From Bifidobacterium thermophilum DSM 20210 (GTDB taxonomy: Bacteria > Actinomycetota > Actinomycetes > Actinomycetales > Bifidobacteriaceae), in the NCBI GenBank assembly GCA_000771265.1, contig JDUB01000005.1, positions 151,504 to 215,503 of the forward strand: a stretch of 64,000 nucleotides of DNA, given 5' to 3'. Position 1 is the stretch's first letter. Each line of letters opens with the position of its first letter. Shown here piece after piece: positions 1-8,476 of this stretch. Made by a program: the position numbers and the translations under genes. Below the pieces are notes generated by a model that was not told where the DNA came from, did no database searches, and saw only the letters and a program-made list of their open reading frames with translations.

Positions 1-431
1 ATATCGACCGGTTTGACGGCACCCGCGGAACGAGGACGGACAAGGATGGAGACCACGCCGATAAACACGCCCGCCACGATGCCGCTGACCAGCTGCACCC
101 ACAGCACACCGCCGCACAGGGACACGATGCTCGCCACCAGCACGCCGTCGAACACGTTGCACACGATACGGAAGAAAGCACATGATCCAGATGTGGCGAA
201 CCGGTCGGCGATAAGCCTCTGCACCTTGTGAATCTTGTCGATTTTCTTCATGCGTGAGAACTGTGTGAGTTCCTGGTCGGTCTGGACTTCCAAAATCCGA
301 TTGTTCAGACTGGCTCGGGTGACGCGTGACACCGCGCCTTCCGCCGCCGCCATCGACAAAGACAGCCATACCAGAAGCGCCGCTACCACGGCCAGCAACG
401 CAATCAAGACAATCGTAGTCATATCAGGCAT
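1..431 (-). CDS. CNNM/HlyC-CorC family membrane protein, N-terminal part (cut by window edge)
   Basis: This is the first 143 codons of a membrane protein whose C-terminal part lies outside the window. The start is the ATG at 431, preceded by a GGGGGA ribosome binding site; the nearby ATG at 436 runs into a stop after five codons. The N-terminus begins with a hydrophobic helix (TTIVLIALLAVVAALLVW), followed by the small-residue segment SMAAAEGAVSRVTRASLNN that is typical of the transmembrane CNNM (DUF21) domain, and then more hydrophobic helices. Family members usually carry CBS and CorC_HlyC domains after this part and are linked to divalent cation transport. The gene follows phoH and ybeY on the same strand, an arrangement common in actinobacteria. 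The family call rests on the N-terminus and the neighbours only. Confidence 0.75.
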   Translation of the reverse strand, partial: MPDMTTIVLIALLAVVAALLVWLSLSMAAAEGAVSRVTRASLNNRILEVQTDQELTQFSRMKKIDKIHKVQRLIADRFATSGSCAFFRIVCNVFDGVLVASIVSLCGGVLWVQLVSGIVAGVFIGVVSILVRPRSAGAVKPVD

Positions 432-505
432 TTCATTCCCCCTGAACCAAGCTGGCCATCGGCGTCACGCCAACAGTCTTACTGTAATACATATCAGCTA
501 CGCAG

Positions 506-1072
506 TCACTGATGATGCGCATCATCCGCTCCGCCTGCAGCCCCAGAGTGGGCATGTCCGGCATCATATTCCGCAAGCATGTCGCGTGCCCCGGAAGGCA
601 GGGTCGCCGACGGGACGTCCACTTGGCGAACAGCCATATAGGTGAGCAGCAATTGGCGCTGCAAACCGAACATCTGACGTTCCTGTTCAGGGGTTACATG
701 GTCGTATCCAAGAAGGTGGAGGATGCCGTGGATAGTCAGCAGCATCATTTCCTGCATGGTGCTATGGCCGGCGGCAAGGGCCTGTTGCCTCGCTACCCAA
801 GGGCAGATGACGATGTCGCCGAGCACGCCCTCCATTTCGGTTGATCCGTCGCCCGGACGCAATTCGTCCATCGGGAAACTCATCACATCAGTCGGACCTT
901 GCAGATTCATCCAGCGCTCATGCAACTGTGCGATGGGGTCGGGATCGACGAACAGGATCGTCAGATCCGATTGGATGCTTACTCGCATCTGGCTCATCAC
1001 CCACACGCCGAGCTGGGAGAAGACCTCCGGGTCGATGTTCCATACAGTTTCATTGGTTACATCAACGCTCAT
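506..1072 (-). CDS. ybeY: Endoribonuclease YbeY (rRNA maturation factor)
   Basis: This is a 188-residue zinc-dependent endoribonuclease of the UPF0054 family, which acts in 16S rRNA 3'-end maturation and ribosome quality control. The signature [11 protein letters not shown] (H-x3-H-x5-H, the zinc ligands) is intact near residue 115. The upstream segment [14 protein letters not shown] is also typical. After about residue 155 the sequence is a less conserved tail rich in Gly, Ala and His. The ATG at 1072 overlaps the stop of phoH by four bases, so the two are translationally coupled. The membrane CNNM gene follows after a 74-base gap, which completes the usual phoH-ybeY-CNNM order. Confidence 0.95.
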   Translation of the reverse strand: MSVDVTNETVWNIDPEVFSQLGVWVMSQMRVSIQSDLTILFVDPDPIAQLHERWMNLQGPTDVMSFPMDELRPGDGSTEMEGVLGDIVICPWVARQQALAAGHSTMQEMMLLTIHGILHLLGYDHVTPEQERQMFGLQRQLLLTYMAVRQVDVPSATLPSGARDMLAEYDAGHAHSGAAGGADDAHHQ

Positions 1073-2310
1073 ACGTTGTTATGCTCCTCATAATCGGAAA
1101 GGTTGTGGGTATTGCTGTCAGCTGCGCCGAGGTTCTCATCGCCGCCTTGGGCGTTCTGCCCGGCGGCTTCACCGTTGTGCTCTTCCGTACGTCCGGCCGG
1201 GCCACGCGGCGTATCGTTCCTGCGATGCCCGCGTCTGCCATGGTCCCCGGCGATGGCGGCATGCCGATCATACGCCTGGACGATTTTGCCGACGAGTGCG
1301 TGACGCACCACGTCTTCAGAAGCCAAGTGCGCGAAGGCGATACCGTTGATGCCATGCAAGATGTCTTCGATTGTTGCGAGGCCGGAACGTGGCACGGTCA
1401 AATCGACCTGCGTGATATCGCCCGTGATGATCATCTTGGTGTTGAATCCCAGACGTGTCAGGAACATCTTCATCTGCTGTTCGGTCGTGTTCTGAGCCTC
1501 GTCGAGGATGACGAAAGCGTCGTTGAGTGTACGTCCGCGCATATATGCAAGCGGAGCCACCTCGATAGTGCCGTCATCCATCAGCCGGTGCAACTGTTCT
1601 GCGCCGAGCATATCTGAGAGCGCATCATACAACGGCCGCAGGTAAGGATCGACCTTCTCGCTCAACGTGCCGGGCAGGAAGCCGAGATTCTCCCCCGCCT
1701 CCACCGCAGGACGCGTGAGGATGATTCGACGGACTTCACCGTCTTGGAATGCACGAACTGCCTTCGCCACGGCAAGATAGGTCTTTCCAGTGCCGGCAGG
1801 GCCGATGGCAAAAGTGATCGTATTGGATTCAATCGTATTGACATAGGCGATCTGCCCCGGAGTTTTGGGACGGACCGGAACACCGGCGGCAAAGGTGATG
1901 ACACCCGGCACATGGGCACGGCGGCGATCCTGGTCGATTCGGCCAACCGACTCGACCATGGCATTCCGAGGCACCGCGGCAGCGGCTCCGAATTTACGGA
2001 CATCATCCATACGCTGCGATCGTGCTCCATTGCGTAGCACGCGGCGGTCAAGCAGACGGCGAACCGTGTCAGCATCCATCGGCGCGGTATACGCCTCGTC
2101 GATCAAGGTGTGCATGACCTCTTCGGCTTGTGCGGCCTGGGCTTCGGTCTGCTTTGACCTGGATACGATTGCGACCCGATTGCCGCGCACGAGAATGGTC
2201 AGCTCCGGAAACGCCTGCTCAACTACGCGAATGACCTCGTCAATCGGGCCGAACACGGCGACGGGATCAAGCTCGGGGGGAACCGTAACAACGCGGGTAG
2301 TGGTAGCCAC
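1069..2310 (-). CDS. phoH: PhoH-family ATPase (YbeZ-like)
   Basis: This is a 413-residue PhoH-like P-loop ATPase, thought to act in RNA metabolism together with YbeY. The N-terminal 90 residues resemble the KH-like nucleic-acid-binding part of the family ([15 protein letters not shown]). The Walker A motif GPAGTGKT lies near residues 170-177, and the Walker B region [13 protein letters not shown] follows. The last 60 residues are a polar tail rich in Gly, Asn, Arg and His that looks disordered. The start is a GTG at 2310 with only a weak ribosome binding site; the gene begins ten bases after the HIT-protein stop, which suggests an operon. It overlaps ybeY by four bases. Confidence 0.93.
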   Translation of the reverse strand: MATTTRVVTVPPELDPVAVFGPIDEVIRVVEQAFPELTILVRGNRVAIVSRSKQTEAQAAQAEEVMHTLIDEAYTAPMDADTVRRLLDRRVLRNGARSQRMDDVRKFGAAAAVPRNAMVESVGRIDQDRRRAHVPGVITFAAGVPVRPKTPGQIAYVNTIESNTITFAIGPAGTGKTYLAVAKAVRAFQDGEVRRIILTRPAVEAGENLGFLPGTLSEKVDPYLRPLYDALSDMLGAEQLHRLMDDGTIEVAPLAYMRGRTLNDAFVILDEAQNTTEQQMKMFLTRLGFNTKMIITGDITQVDLTVPRSGLATIEDILHGINGIAFAHLASEDVVRHALVGKIVQAYDRHAAIAGDHGRRGHRRNDTPRGPAGRTEEHNGEAAGQNAQGGDENLGAADSNTHNLSDYEEHNNV

Positions 2311-2320
2311 TTGCCGAAAC

Positions 2321-2659
2321 CTACTCCTCGAACTTCTGACCGGTCAGAACATGGGCATGGACGTGGAAGACCGTTTGGCCTGCGTCCTCGCCGGTATTGA
2401 ACACCAGGCGATAGGCGCCATGGAAGGCGTCATCGGCAATATGCTGGGCGACTTCGACAATATGGGCGAGTGTCTTGGGGTCAGCCTTGGCAAGTTCAGC
2501 GGCATTCGCGTAATGCTTGCGCGGCACGATCAGAACATGCACCTTGGCTTTCGGCGCGATGTCCTTGAACGCGTACACCGTGTCGTCCTCGTACACCTTG
2601 GTGCTCGGAATTTCCCCCGCAATGATCTTGCAGAACAGGCAATCATCGGACTGGCTCAT
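2321..2659 (-). CDS. HIT family protein (histidine triad hydrolase)
   Basis: This is a 112-residue histidine triad protein, a nucleotidyl hydrolase or transferase usually acting on AMP-conjugated small molecules. The triad HVHAHV is at the C-terminus, and the N-terminal [13 protein letters not shown] is typical of the HinT branch, with the two cysteines of the zinc site. I chose the ATG at 2659 because AAGGAG sits five bases upstream; a GTG two codons earlier (2665) would overlap that ribosome binding site. It is the first gene of the unit that continues into phoH, ybeY and the CNNM gene. The cellular substrate cannot be told from the sequence. Confidence 0.93.
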   Translation of the reverse strand: MSQSDDCLFCKIIAGEIPSTKVYEDDTVYAFKDIAPKAKVHVLIVPRKHYANAAELAKADPKTLAHIVEVAQHIADDAFHGAYRLVFNTGEDAGQTVFHVHAHVLTGQKFEE

Positions 2660-2757
2660 ACACACTCCTTACCGAATGGGTCGTTGTACATGCTGTACAC
2701 CGTCAGCTCCCATACTATTGAACCGTTCGGATAAGCGATGACATTCACGCCGATAAC

Positions 2758-2783
2758 AAAAAAGGCTTCCTTTCGGAAGCCTT
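2758..2783 (-). terminator. Rho-independent terminator of tRNA-Leu
   Basis: Read on the minus strand, a nine-base-pair stem AAGGCTTCC/GGAAGCCTT with a GAAA loop is followed directly by a run of T. It lies about six bases beyond the tRNA-Leu 3' end. Confidence 0.85.
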
Positions 2784-2788
2784 GCTTG

Positions 2789-2876
2789 TGTCCGGAGCGG
2801 GACTTGAACCCGCACGCCCGTTTAAAATAGGCACTAGCACCTCAAGCTAGCGCGTCTACCATTCCGCCACCCGGAC
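2789..2876 (-). tRNA. tRNA-Leu (anticodon GAG)
   Basis: On the minus strand the sequence folds as a class II tRNA. The acceptor GTCCGGG pairs with TCCGGAC, with one G-U. The anticodon stem-loop is CTAGC-TTGAGGT-GCTAG, with anticodon GAG, and there is a long variable arm. The T arm contains GGTTCAAGTCC. The discriminator base is A and CCA is not encoded. The long variable arm and the anticodon agree on leucine. A T-run terminator follows, so it is transcribed on its own. Confidence 0.96.
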
Positions 2877-3067
2877 ATGTGCCTTGAAGCAACAGAAAGA
2901 AACTATAGCACGACGCGTGCCTGACGCAAATCAGACCCCTCTTGGGCGTGTCGTTTTCCTGGGCGGCGGCGATGCGCCCTGCCGTAATTGCACAATCCAA
3001 AGGGATGACCTGCACGGCAACACCGCACTCAAGCCGCGGAACCTGACCCGGTGATAGCCTTGCAACC

Positions 3068-3865
3068 ATGACTGATCCGCTGTTTTTGCTGCACCCCGAA
3101 TCCGACGACGCGCCGGTGAACACCGACTCGCTTCGTGAAGGATGGAACATCACGCTACCCAGGTCCATCAGACGCCATGCCATCCAGGCCATGCGCCTGC
3201 ACGACGGCGACACGCTCCAGCTGTCTGACGGCCACGGCCTGCGCATCCACACCACGCTGGTCGACGCCGAACAGGGACAGGCGCAAGTCAGCGCGTTCAG
3301 CAAAGAGGAACCGCCTGTCACCCGACTTGCGCTCATTCAGGCGCTCGCAAAAACCGGCCATGACGAGCAGGCAATCGACATGGCCACCCAGATCGGGGTC
3401 GATACGGTTATCCCTTGGCAGGCGGACCGCTCCATCGCCAAATGGAAACGCGGACGGAGCGATCGCAAATGGTCACAGACCATCGACGCCGCAACAGAAC
3501 AGTCACGCCGGGCATGGCGGCCGCAGCTTGACGATTGCATCTCCAGCAAGCAGCTCGTGGCCGTTTGCCGCCGGGCGATGGTATTCGGCGATATCGTCAT
3601 CGTCCTGCACCAGGATGCGACCGCCAACTGGGAGCAGATTGAACAGGCGGTCGCGCATATGGAACAACGCTGCCTCGAAGACGGTCGTACCCGCACGGTA
3701 AATGTCGTCGTCGGGCCAGAAGGTGGAATCAGCGAGCAGGAAGCGCGTCAATTCGCCGATGCGGGGGCCATGTGCACGCTGCTCGGGCATAATATCCTGC
3801 GCGCGTCCACCGCTGGGCCGGTCGCGTTGTCGCTGCTGTCACGGGCCATGGGACGATACGCCTGA
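3068..3865 (+). CDS. rsmE: 16S rRNA (uracil-1498-N3)-methyltransferase RsmE
   Basis: This 265-residue protein matches the RsmE family of SPOUT methyltransferases, which methylate U1498 of 16S rRNA using S-adenosylmethionine. The C-terminal knot region is clear: VVVGPEGGISEQEA, then LLGHNILRASTAGPVAL, the glycine-rich and cofactor-binding loops of the family. The N-terminal PUA-like part carries HDGDTLQLSDGHG. The length is slightly above the usual 240-250 residues. It lies upstream of a second RNA methyltransferase on the same strand, with about 130 bases between them. Confidence 0.93.
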   Translation: MTDPLFLLHPESDDAPVNTDSLREGWNITLPRSIRRHAIQAMRLHDGDTLQLSDGHGLRIHTTLVDAEQGQAQVSAFSKEEPPVTRLALIQALAKTGHDEQAIDMATQIGVDTVIPWQADRSIAKWKRGRSDRKWSQTIDAATEQSRRAWRPQLDDCISSKQLVAVCRRAMVFGDIVIVLHQDATANWEQIEQAVAHMEQRCLEDGRTRTVNVVVGPEGGISEQEARQFADAGAMCTLLGHNILRASTAGPVALSLLSRAMGRYA

Positions 3866-3996
3866 CATCGCACGGCCAAGGCGCCCGCATACTATGATGC
3901 AATAAAGGAACCGACGTGCCACGCCTTCGGAACACACCACGATACACAGGCGAACCGGCACGCCATCACTATCGAGACAAGGGAGATCCTGTTTTC

Positions 3997-4866
3997 ATGC
4001 GGCTGATTCATGTGGACAACATCGACGACGAGCGCATCGCCGCCTACACCAATCTCACCGAACTCCAGCTCCGCAACCGCCTTGAACCCGCAAAGGGGCT
4101 ATTCATCGCCGAATCCCCCAAAGTCATCGACCGTGCCCTCGCCGCAGGCCGTGAACCAATCTCCCTGCTGGTGGAGGAGCCATGGATCGCTGGCATGAGC
4201 GACGAGTTCGAATACATCGACCAGCATTGGGGGCCGGATATCCCCGTGTACGTAGCCAGCCCCGAGCAACTCAAACGGCTGACCGGATACCGTCTGCACC
4301 GCGGTGCGCTGTCGGCGATGAAACGTTGGCCACTGCCGAGCGTCGAAGAGGTCTGCCGTGGCGCTCGCCGCATCGCCGTCATGGAGAATATCGTCGATCA
4401 CACCAATGTCGGGGCTTTGATGCGTTCAGCCGCTGCGCTTGACGTGGATGCAGTGCTCGTGACGCCCTCGTGCGGCGATCCGCTCTACCGCAGGGCGGCC
4501 CGCGTGTCCATGGGCACGGTGTTTCAGGTGCCGTGGACGCGCATCGGCGGCGATGACACGCATTTCTGGCCGGTCCAAGGTCTCGCCCAGCTCCATGAGC
4601 TGGGGTTCGCCACGGCGGCAATGGCTTTGGATGACGATTCCATCAGTCTTGACGAGCTTGTCCGTCGGCTCGACAATGATCCAGTGTCCCCCGACCATAT
4701 CGACAAACTCGCCTTGATCTTCGGCACAGAAGGCGACGGGTTGTCCCATCGCACGATCTCCCATGCAGATCTCACCGTGAAAATCCCGATGAGCCACGGC
4801 GTGGACAGCCTCAATGTGGCAGCTTCCAGCGCAGTCGCGTTCTATGCGACACGGGTCAAGCACTGA
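3997..4866 (+). CDS. SpoU/TrmH-family RNA 2'-O-methyltransferase
   Basis: This is a SPOUT-fold RNA methyltransferase of the SpoU (TrmH) family, which transfers methyl from S-adenosylmethionine to a ribose 2'-OH of tRNA or rRNA. The three SpoU motifs are present: NIVDHTNVGALMRSAAAL, then LALIFGTEGDGLS, then IPMSHGVDSLNVAASSAVA. An N-terminal substrate-binding segment precedes them (AKGLFIAESPKVIDRAL). I prefer the ATG at 3997, giving 289 residues beginning MRLIHVDNIDD, with GGGAG upstream. A GTG at 3916 with an AAAGGA site would add 27 poorly conserved-looking residues and remains possible. The specific target nucleotide cannot be assigned. Confidence 0.9.
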   Translation: MRLIHVDNIDDERIAAYTNLTELQLRNRLEPAKGLFIAESPKVIDRALAAGREPISLLVEEPWIAGMSDEFEYIDQHWGPDIPVYVASPEQLKRLTGYRLHRGALSAMKRWPLPSVEEVCRGARRIAVMENIVDHTNVGALMRSAAALDVDAVLVTPSCGDPLYRRAARVSMGTVFQVPWTRIGGDDTHFWPVQGLAQLHELGFATAAMALDDDSISLDELVRRLDNDPVSPDHIDKLALIFGTEGDGLSHRTISHADLTVKIPMSHGVDSLNVAASSAVAFYATRVKH

Positions 4867-4980
4867 CGTACGCAATACAGAATGCAGCGCTGCAAACAGC
4901 AATGCTTCCCGCTGCCTGATGAAAGGCGGCAAGGAAGCATATCAGCACCGGGTTTGTATACGGCGTGCGCCTTGTGACGA

Positions 4981-5598
4981 TCAATATTGCGGCATGGCAT
5001 CGAGATTGAACCCGATGGCCGCAAGCTGTTCACGCCCCTCAGGGGTGATTTTGTCCACGGTCCAGCGCGGCTGCCAGGTCCAGTCGATGCGGAATTCCTC
5101 GACGAGCCCGGCGAGCGTGCTCGCGCATTCGTCCTCGATGAGTTCCGTCAGCGGGCACGCCGGCGTGGTAAGGGTCATCGTGATGATTGCGCGTCCAAGA
5201 TTATCGATTTCGATGCCGTACACCAAGCCGAGGTCGATGACATCAATGCCGAGTTCAGGATCAATGACTTGGTGCAGTGCTTCTTTCACGTCCGCGGCGG
5301 TTGCACGGCCAATATCGTCCACAGCGACCAGCGGGATATCATCCTCGTTGTCCGTCTCGTCCCCGTGCTTGCATTCCTGCTTGCTGTGCTTGCCGCACGC
5401 GCAACGGTCGCTTTCGGATGCGGTGTTCTCCTCCCCCGGCTTGGTGTCGGACGTGCTGTCGGCCTGGGTACCCAACGCGCCCAGCAGCTGTGGATTGGCC
5501 ATGACCTTGCGCGCGGCGTTGTCATTGCCCAGAGCTTGGGAAACGGTATCGAAAATCGTGGATTGTGGTTCGGGGACCAGATTGCCCTGATCTGTCAT
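4981..5598 (-). CDS. sufT: SufT-like Fe-S assembly factor (MIP18/DUF59 domain) with Cys/His-rich N-terminal segment
   Basis: This is a 205-residue protein whose second half is a MIP18/DUF59 domain, a family that helps load Fe-S clusters into client proteins. Key segments are VKEALHQVIDPELGIDVIDLGLVYG and TMTLTTPACPLTELIEDE, the latter with the conserved cysteine. The C-terminal residues WTWQPRWTVDKITPEGREQL are also typical. The ATG at 5598 is chosen because AAGGAG lies just upstream; the longer reading from 5673 would overlap sufU. The first 90 residues are an acidic, probably disordered region with a CACGKHSKQECKHGDE patch that could bind metal. It is the last gene of the suf cluster, 16 bases after sufU. 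Confidence 0.88.
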   Translation of the reverse strand: MTDQGNLVPEPQSTIFDTVSQALGNDNAARKVMANPQLLGALGTQADSTSDTKPGEENTASESDRCACGKHSKQECKHGDETDNEDDIPLVAVDDIGRATAADVKEALHQVIDPELGIDVIDLGLVYGIEIDNLGRAIITMTLTTPACPLTELIEDECASTLAGLVEEFRIDWTWQPRWTVDKITPEGREQLAAIGFNLDAMPQY

Positions 5599-5614
5599 CT
5601 TGCTCCTTATCGGC

Positions 5615-6214
5615 TCAGTCGGCTTCGCCGGCGGGTGTCTTGTCTTGCGAGGCCAAGGCCTTGGCGACTGCATCTTTCATGCCTTCCCAGCCGAGCAACG
5701 CACATTTGATACGCATAGGATACTTCGAAACGCCTTGGAACACCACAGCATCCTCAAGCTGTTCGTTCTCGGCGTCATCGGCAAGCCCCTTGCCTCGGGA
5801 TTCCATGAGTTTGTGGAATGTGGCGCCCAGGTTCATGGCCTCATCGACGGTTTTACCTTCGACCAGATCGGTCATCACCGACAGGCTCGCCTGGGAAATC
5901 GAACAGCCGTGGCCATCCCACTCGAGCTGTTCGATGCGATGTGGCTCGTCTTGCGAGACTTCGACACGGATGGTCGCCTCGTCCCCGCACGTCGGGTTGA
6001 ATTGATGTGATTGACCGGTTTCGCAGTATTCGTGGTTCTGGCGTACGCTCGCCTCACCTTGGTCAAGCGAGGATTGGCCGGTCGCGGTGTCGTTCTCTTG
6101 GGTCAGATCCGGCGCGAAATGCGCTTTCCCGTGCGGATCGCGAGCCGCTTCGAGAATGACCTCCTGATACATCTGCTCCAGGTCATCGCCGCTCATGCCG
6201 AAATCATCACTCAT
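5615..6214 (-). CDS. sufU: SufU, Fe-S cluster assembly sulfur acceptor (NifU/IscU-like)
   Basis: This is a 199-residue IscU-fold protein of the SUF system, expected to receive sulfur from SufS through zinc-ligand exchange. The three cysteines are in their expected contexts: NPTCGDEATI, GHGCSISQASLS and IKCALLGWEGMKDAV. The 'GCSIS' context with the loop insertion between conserved blocks is the Gram-positive SufU form. Compared with the usual 140-150 residues, the region between the N-terminal helix and the first cysteine is expanded (about residues 28-70, acidic and Gln-rich). The ATG at 6214 has AGGGAA upstream. A 179-base gap with two inverted repeats separates it from sufS. Confidence 0.94.
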   Translation of the reverse strand: MSDDFGMSGDDLEQMYQEVILEAARDPHGKAHFAPDLTQENDTATGQSSLDQGEASVRQNHEYCETGQSHQFNPTCGDEATIRVEVSQDEPHRIEQLEWDGHGCSISQASLSVMTDLVEGKTVDEAMNLGATFHKLMESRGKGLADDAENEQLEDAVVFQGVSKYPMRIKCALLGWEGMKDAVAKALASQDKTPAGEAD

Positions 6215-6243
6215 GCCTGTTCCCTACTCTCGCTTACATGCTT

Positions 6244-6266
6244 GCGGGGGCATATCATACCCCCGC
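6244..6266. repeat. Inverted repeat between sufS and sufU (GC-rich hairpin)
   Basis: GCGGGGG and CCCCCGC are separated by nine AT-rich bases, and flanking bases extend the stem by one or two pairs. It lies about 30 bases upstream of the sufU start. There is no T run, so it is more likely an RNA processing or stabilising hairpin than an efficient terminator. Confidence 0.6.
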
Positions 6267-6293
6267 AGAAGCGTTACCACCATACCTGATAAG

Positions 6294-6338
6294 GGATACG
6301 CCCAAAGCGCATTCATCGACTGCGAATTGGGCGTATCC
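6294..6338. repeat. 12-bp perfect inverted repeat downstream of sufS
   Basis: GGATACGCCCAA (6294-6305) is repeated as its perfect reverse complement at 6327-6338, with a 21-base spacer. It lies 56 bases downstream of the sufS stop on the minus strand. It could be a weak terminator, an mRNA-stabilising hairpin or an operator. Together with the neighbouring hairpin it splits sufBDCS from sufU-sufT. Confidence 0.6.
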
Positions 6339-6393
6339 GTCAGACCGGTCGGGCAAGCATGTAACATGCTTCGAATGCCCACCAGCCTTGGCA

Positions 6394-7671
6394 TCAGACC
6401 TTGAAGAATGGCCTGACCTTAGAAACCGCTTCGACTAGGGCCTGCGCATCCTCAACGCTGTTATACACGCCGGTGGATGCACGGTTGGAGGCATACAGCC
6501 CGAAGTGACGGTGCACCGGCTGGGCACAATGATGGCCGACGCGGATTGCGATACCCAGCGAATCGATGAACTGGCCGACATCATGTGGGTGGACGCCCTG
6601 CACGTCAAATGCCACGGTACCGATACGATTGACGTTCTCGCGTGGCCCCAGAATACGCACACCGTCGATATCACCGAGTTTAAGCAATTCCGCGGCAATG
6701 GTCTTCTCATGGGCCTCGATGTTCTCCATGCCGATCGCGCGCATCCAGTCCGCGGCGACGCCAGCGGCGACCACTTGGGCGACAGGCTGGGTACCCGCTT
6801 CGAACCGTGCAGGCGGGGCCATGTACTCAGCCGGCTGATCCATCCAAGCCAATTCGACCATAGATCCGCCGAAATTGGCCGGCGGCAACGCCTCGAGCAG
6901 CTCACGCTTACCATACAGGAAGCCCACGCCGGTTGGACCATACATCTTGTGGGCGCTCCAAGCGGCGAAATCGACATCCATCGCATGGAAATCAACCTTC
7001 AGGTGCGGCACGGACTGGCACGCGTCAAGGATGAACACCGCTCCGACCTCATGGGCGCGACGGACAATCGGCGTGATATCAGTGATGGCACCCGTGGTGT
7101 TGCCCACATGGGTGATTGCGACGACCTTCGTGCGTTCGGTGATGACCTGATCGGCGGTGTCAGAACGGATGCGTCCGTCCTCGGTCAGATCGAACCATTT
7201 GAGGGTCGCTCCGGTACGGTAGGCGAGCTCTTGAAACGGCAGCAGCACCGAATGGTGTTCTGCTTTGGAGACCACAATCTCATCGCCGGGCTTCAAAGCG
7301 AATCGTTGGGCCGCCTTGCCGCCGCGGCCGAGGCTCGCATTGCCGAACGCGGTCGCCAGTAGGTTCAATCCCGCGGTCGCACCTGCGGTGACGACGATTT
7401 CCTCCTCGCCTTCCTCGCTGTTGGCGCCGACCAGGCGTGCGACCTTGGCACGCGCCTCTTCGAATGCCATCGTGCTGCGGGCAGCCAACTCGTGGGCACC
7501 GCGGTGGACACCTGCGTTGATGGTGCGGTAGAACTCGCTTTCGGCGTCAATCACGCACTGCGGCTTCTGCGAGGTCGCGGCGGAGTCCAGATAGACCAGA
7601 GGATGACCGTGGATCTCTTGGTCAAGAATCGGGAACTGCTGCCTGATTGCAACGAAATCAACATCTGCCAT
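6394..7671 (-). CDS. sufS: Cysteine desulfurase SufS
   Basis: This is a 425-residue PLP-dependent group II cysteine desulfurase, which takes sulfur from L-cysteine and passes it to SufU. The PLP lysine is in AWSAHKMYGPTGVGFLYG, near residue 242. The catalytic loop cysteine is in IRVGHHCAQPVH, and the RASTGVYNS segment near the C-terminus is also diagnostic. VYLDSAATSQKP at the N-terminus is typical. It follows sufC by 24 bases on the same strand, so it belongs to the sufBDCS transcript. Two inverted repeats follow it, before sufU. Confidence 0.97.
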   Translation of the reverse strand: MADVDFVAIRQQFPILDQEIHGHPLVYLDSAATSQKPQCVIDAESEFYRTINAGVHRGAHELAARSTMAFEEARAKVARLVGANSEEGEEEIVVTAGATAGLNLLATAFGNASLGRGGKAAQRFALKPGDEIVVSKAEHHSVLLPFQELAYRTGATLKWFDLTEDGRIRSDTADQVITERTKVVAITHVGNTTGAITDITPIVRRAHEVGAVFILDACQSVPHLKVDFHAMDVDFAAWSAHKMYGPTGVGFLYGKRELLEALPPANFGGSMVELAWMDQPAEYMAPPARFEAGTQPVAQVVAAGVAADWMRAIGMENIEAHEKTIAAELLKLGDIDGVRILGPRENVNRIGTVAFDVQGVHPHDVGQFIDSLGIAIRVGHHCAQPVHRHFGLYASNRASTGVYNSVEDAQALVEAVSKVRPFFKV

Positions 7672-7695
7672 TGTGATCCTTGTCTTTCAGATTGT

Positions 7696-8475
7696 TCAGG
7701 CCAACGCCGATTCCGTGCTGCCTTCCGGCAGATATTCGTCGTAGCCGTTCTCCTCCAGCTCGTCGGCAAGCTCCGGGCCTCCGGTCTTGACGAAATGACC
7801 ATCGGCGAAGACATGGACGATGTCAGGCTTGATGTACTTGAGGATACGCGTGTAGTGGGTGACCATGAGGATGCCCAGATCGGTGTTCTCCTTGGCGCGG
7901 TTGACGCCTTCGGACACAATACGCAGAGCGTCGACGTCGAGGCCAGAATCGGTTTCGTCGAGGATGGCGAACTTCGGCTTGAGCAGTTCGAGCTGCAACA
8001 CCTCAGCGCGCTTCTTCTCGCCGCCGGAGAATCCTTCGTTGACGGAGCGCATCGCAAACTTCGGATCCATGCGCAGCCGCTTCATCGCCTCGTTGAGCTC
8101 CTTGGTCCACGTGCGGATCGAGGGAGCCTTGCCATCAACCTCAGTCTTCGCAGTGCGCAGGAAGTTGGTCATGGATACGCCGGGCACCTCGACCGGGTAC
8201 TGCATGGCGAGGAACAGGCCTTCCTTGGCTCGCTCATCCGGTGTCTGCTTAAGGATGTCCACGCCGTCGAGCAACGCCTGGCCGGAATCGACCTCGTACT
8301 TCGGGTGACCTGCCAGCGTGTAGGCGAGGGTGGACTTGCCGGAGCCGTTGGGGCCCATGATCGCATGGGTCTCCCCCGAATGGACGGTCAGATTGACCCC
8401 CTTGAGGATCTGCTTGCGTCCCTCCTTGGTTTCCACAGAGGCGTAGAGGTCCTTGATTTCGAGAGTATGCTGCAT
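7696..8475 (-). CDS. sufC: SufC, ABC-type ATPase of the Fe-S scaffold
   Basis: This is a 259-residue ABC-type ATPase that associates with SufB and SufD in the cytoplasmic Fe-S scaffold rather than in a transporter. Walker A is MGPNGSGKST near residues 39-48. The signature is SGGEKKRAEVLQ, and Walker B is FAILDETDSGLDVDAL with the SufC-typical ETDSGLD. It starts one base after the sufD stop, so translation is coupled. The length is normal for the family. Confidence 0.97.
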   Translation of the reverse strand: MQHTLEIKDLYASVETKEGRKQILKGVNLTVHSGETHAIMGPNGSGKSTLAYTLAGHPKYEVDSGQALLDGVDILKQTPDERAKEGLFLAMQYPVEVPGVSMTNFLRTAKTEVDGKAPSIRTWTKELNEAMKRLRMDPKFAMRSVNEGFSGGEKKRAEVLQLELLKPKFAILDETDSGLDVDALRIVSEGVNRAKENTDLGILMVTHYTRILKYIKPDIVHVFADGHFVKTGGPELADELEENGYDEYLPEGSTESALA

Positions 8476-8476
8476 G

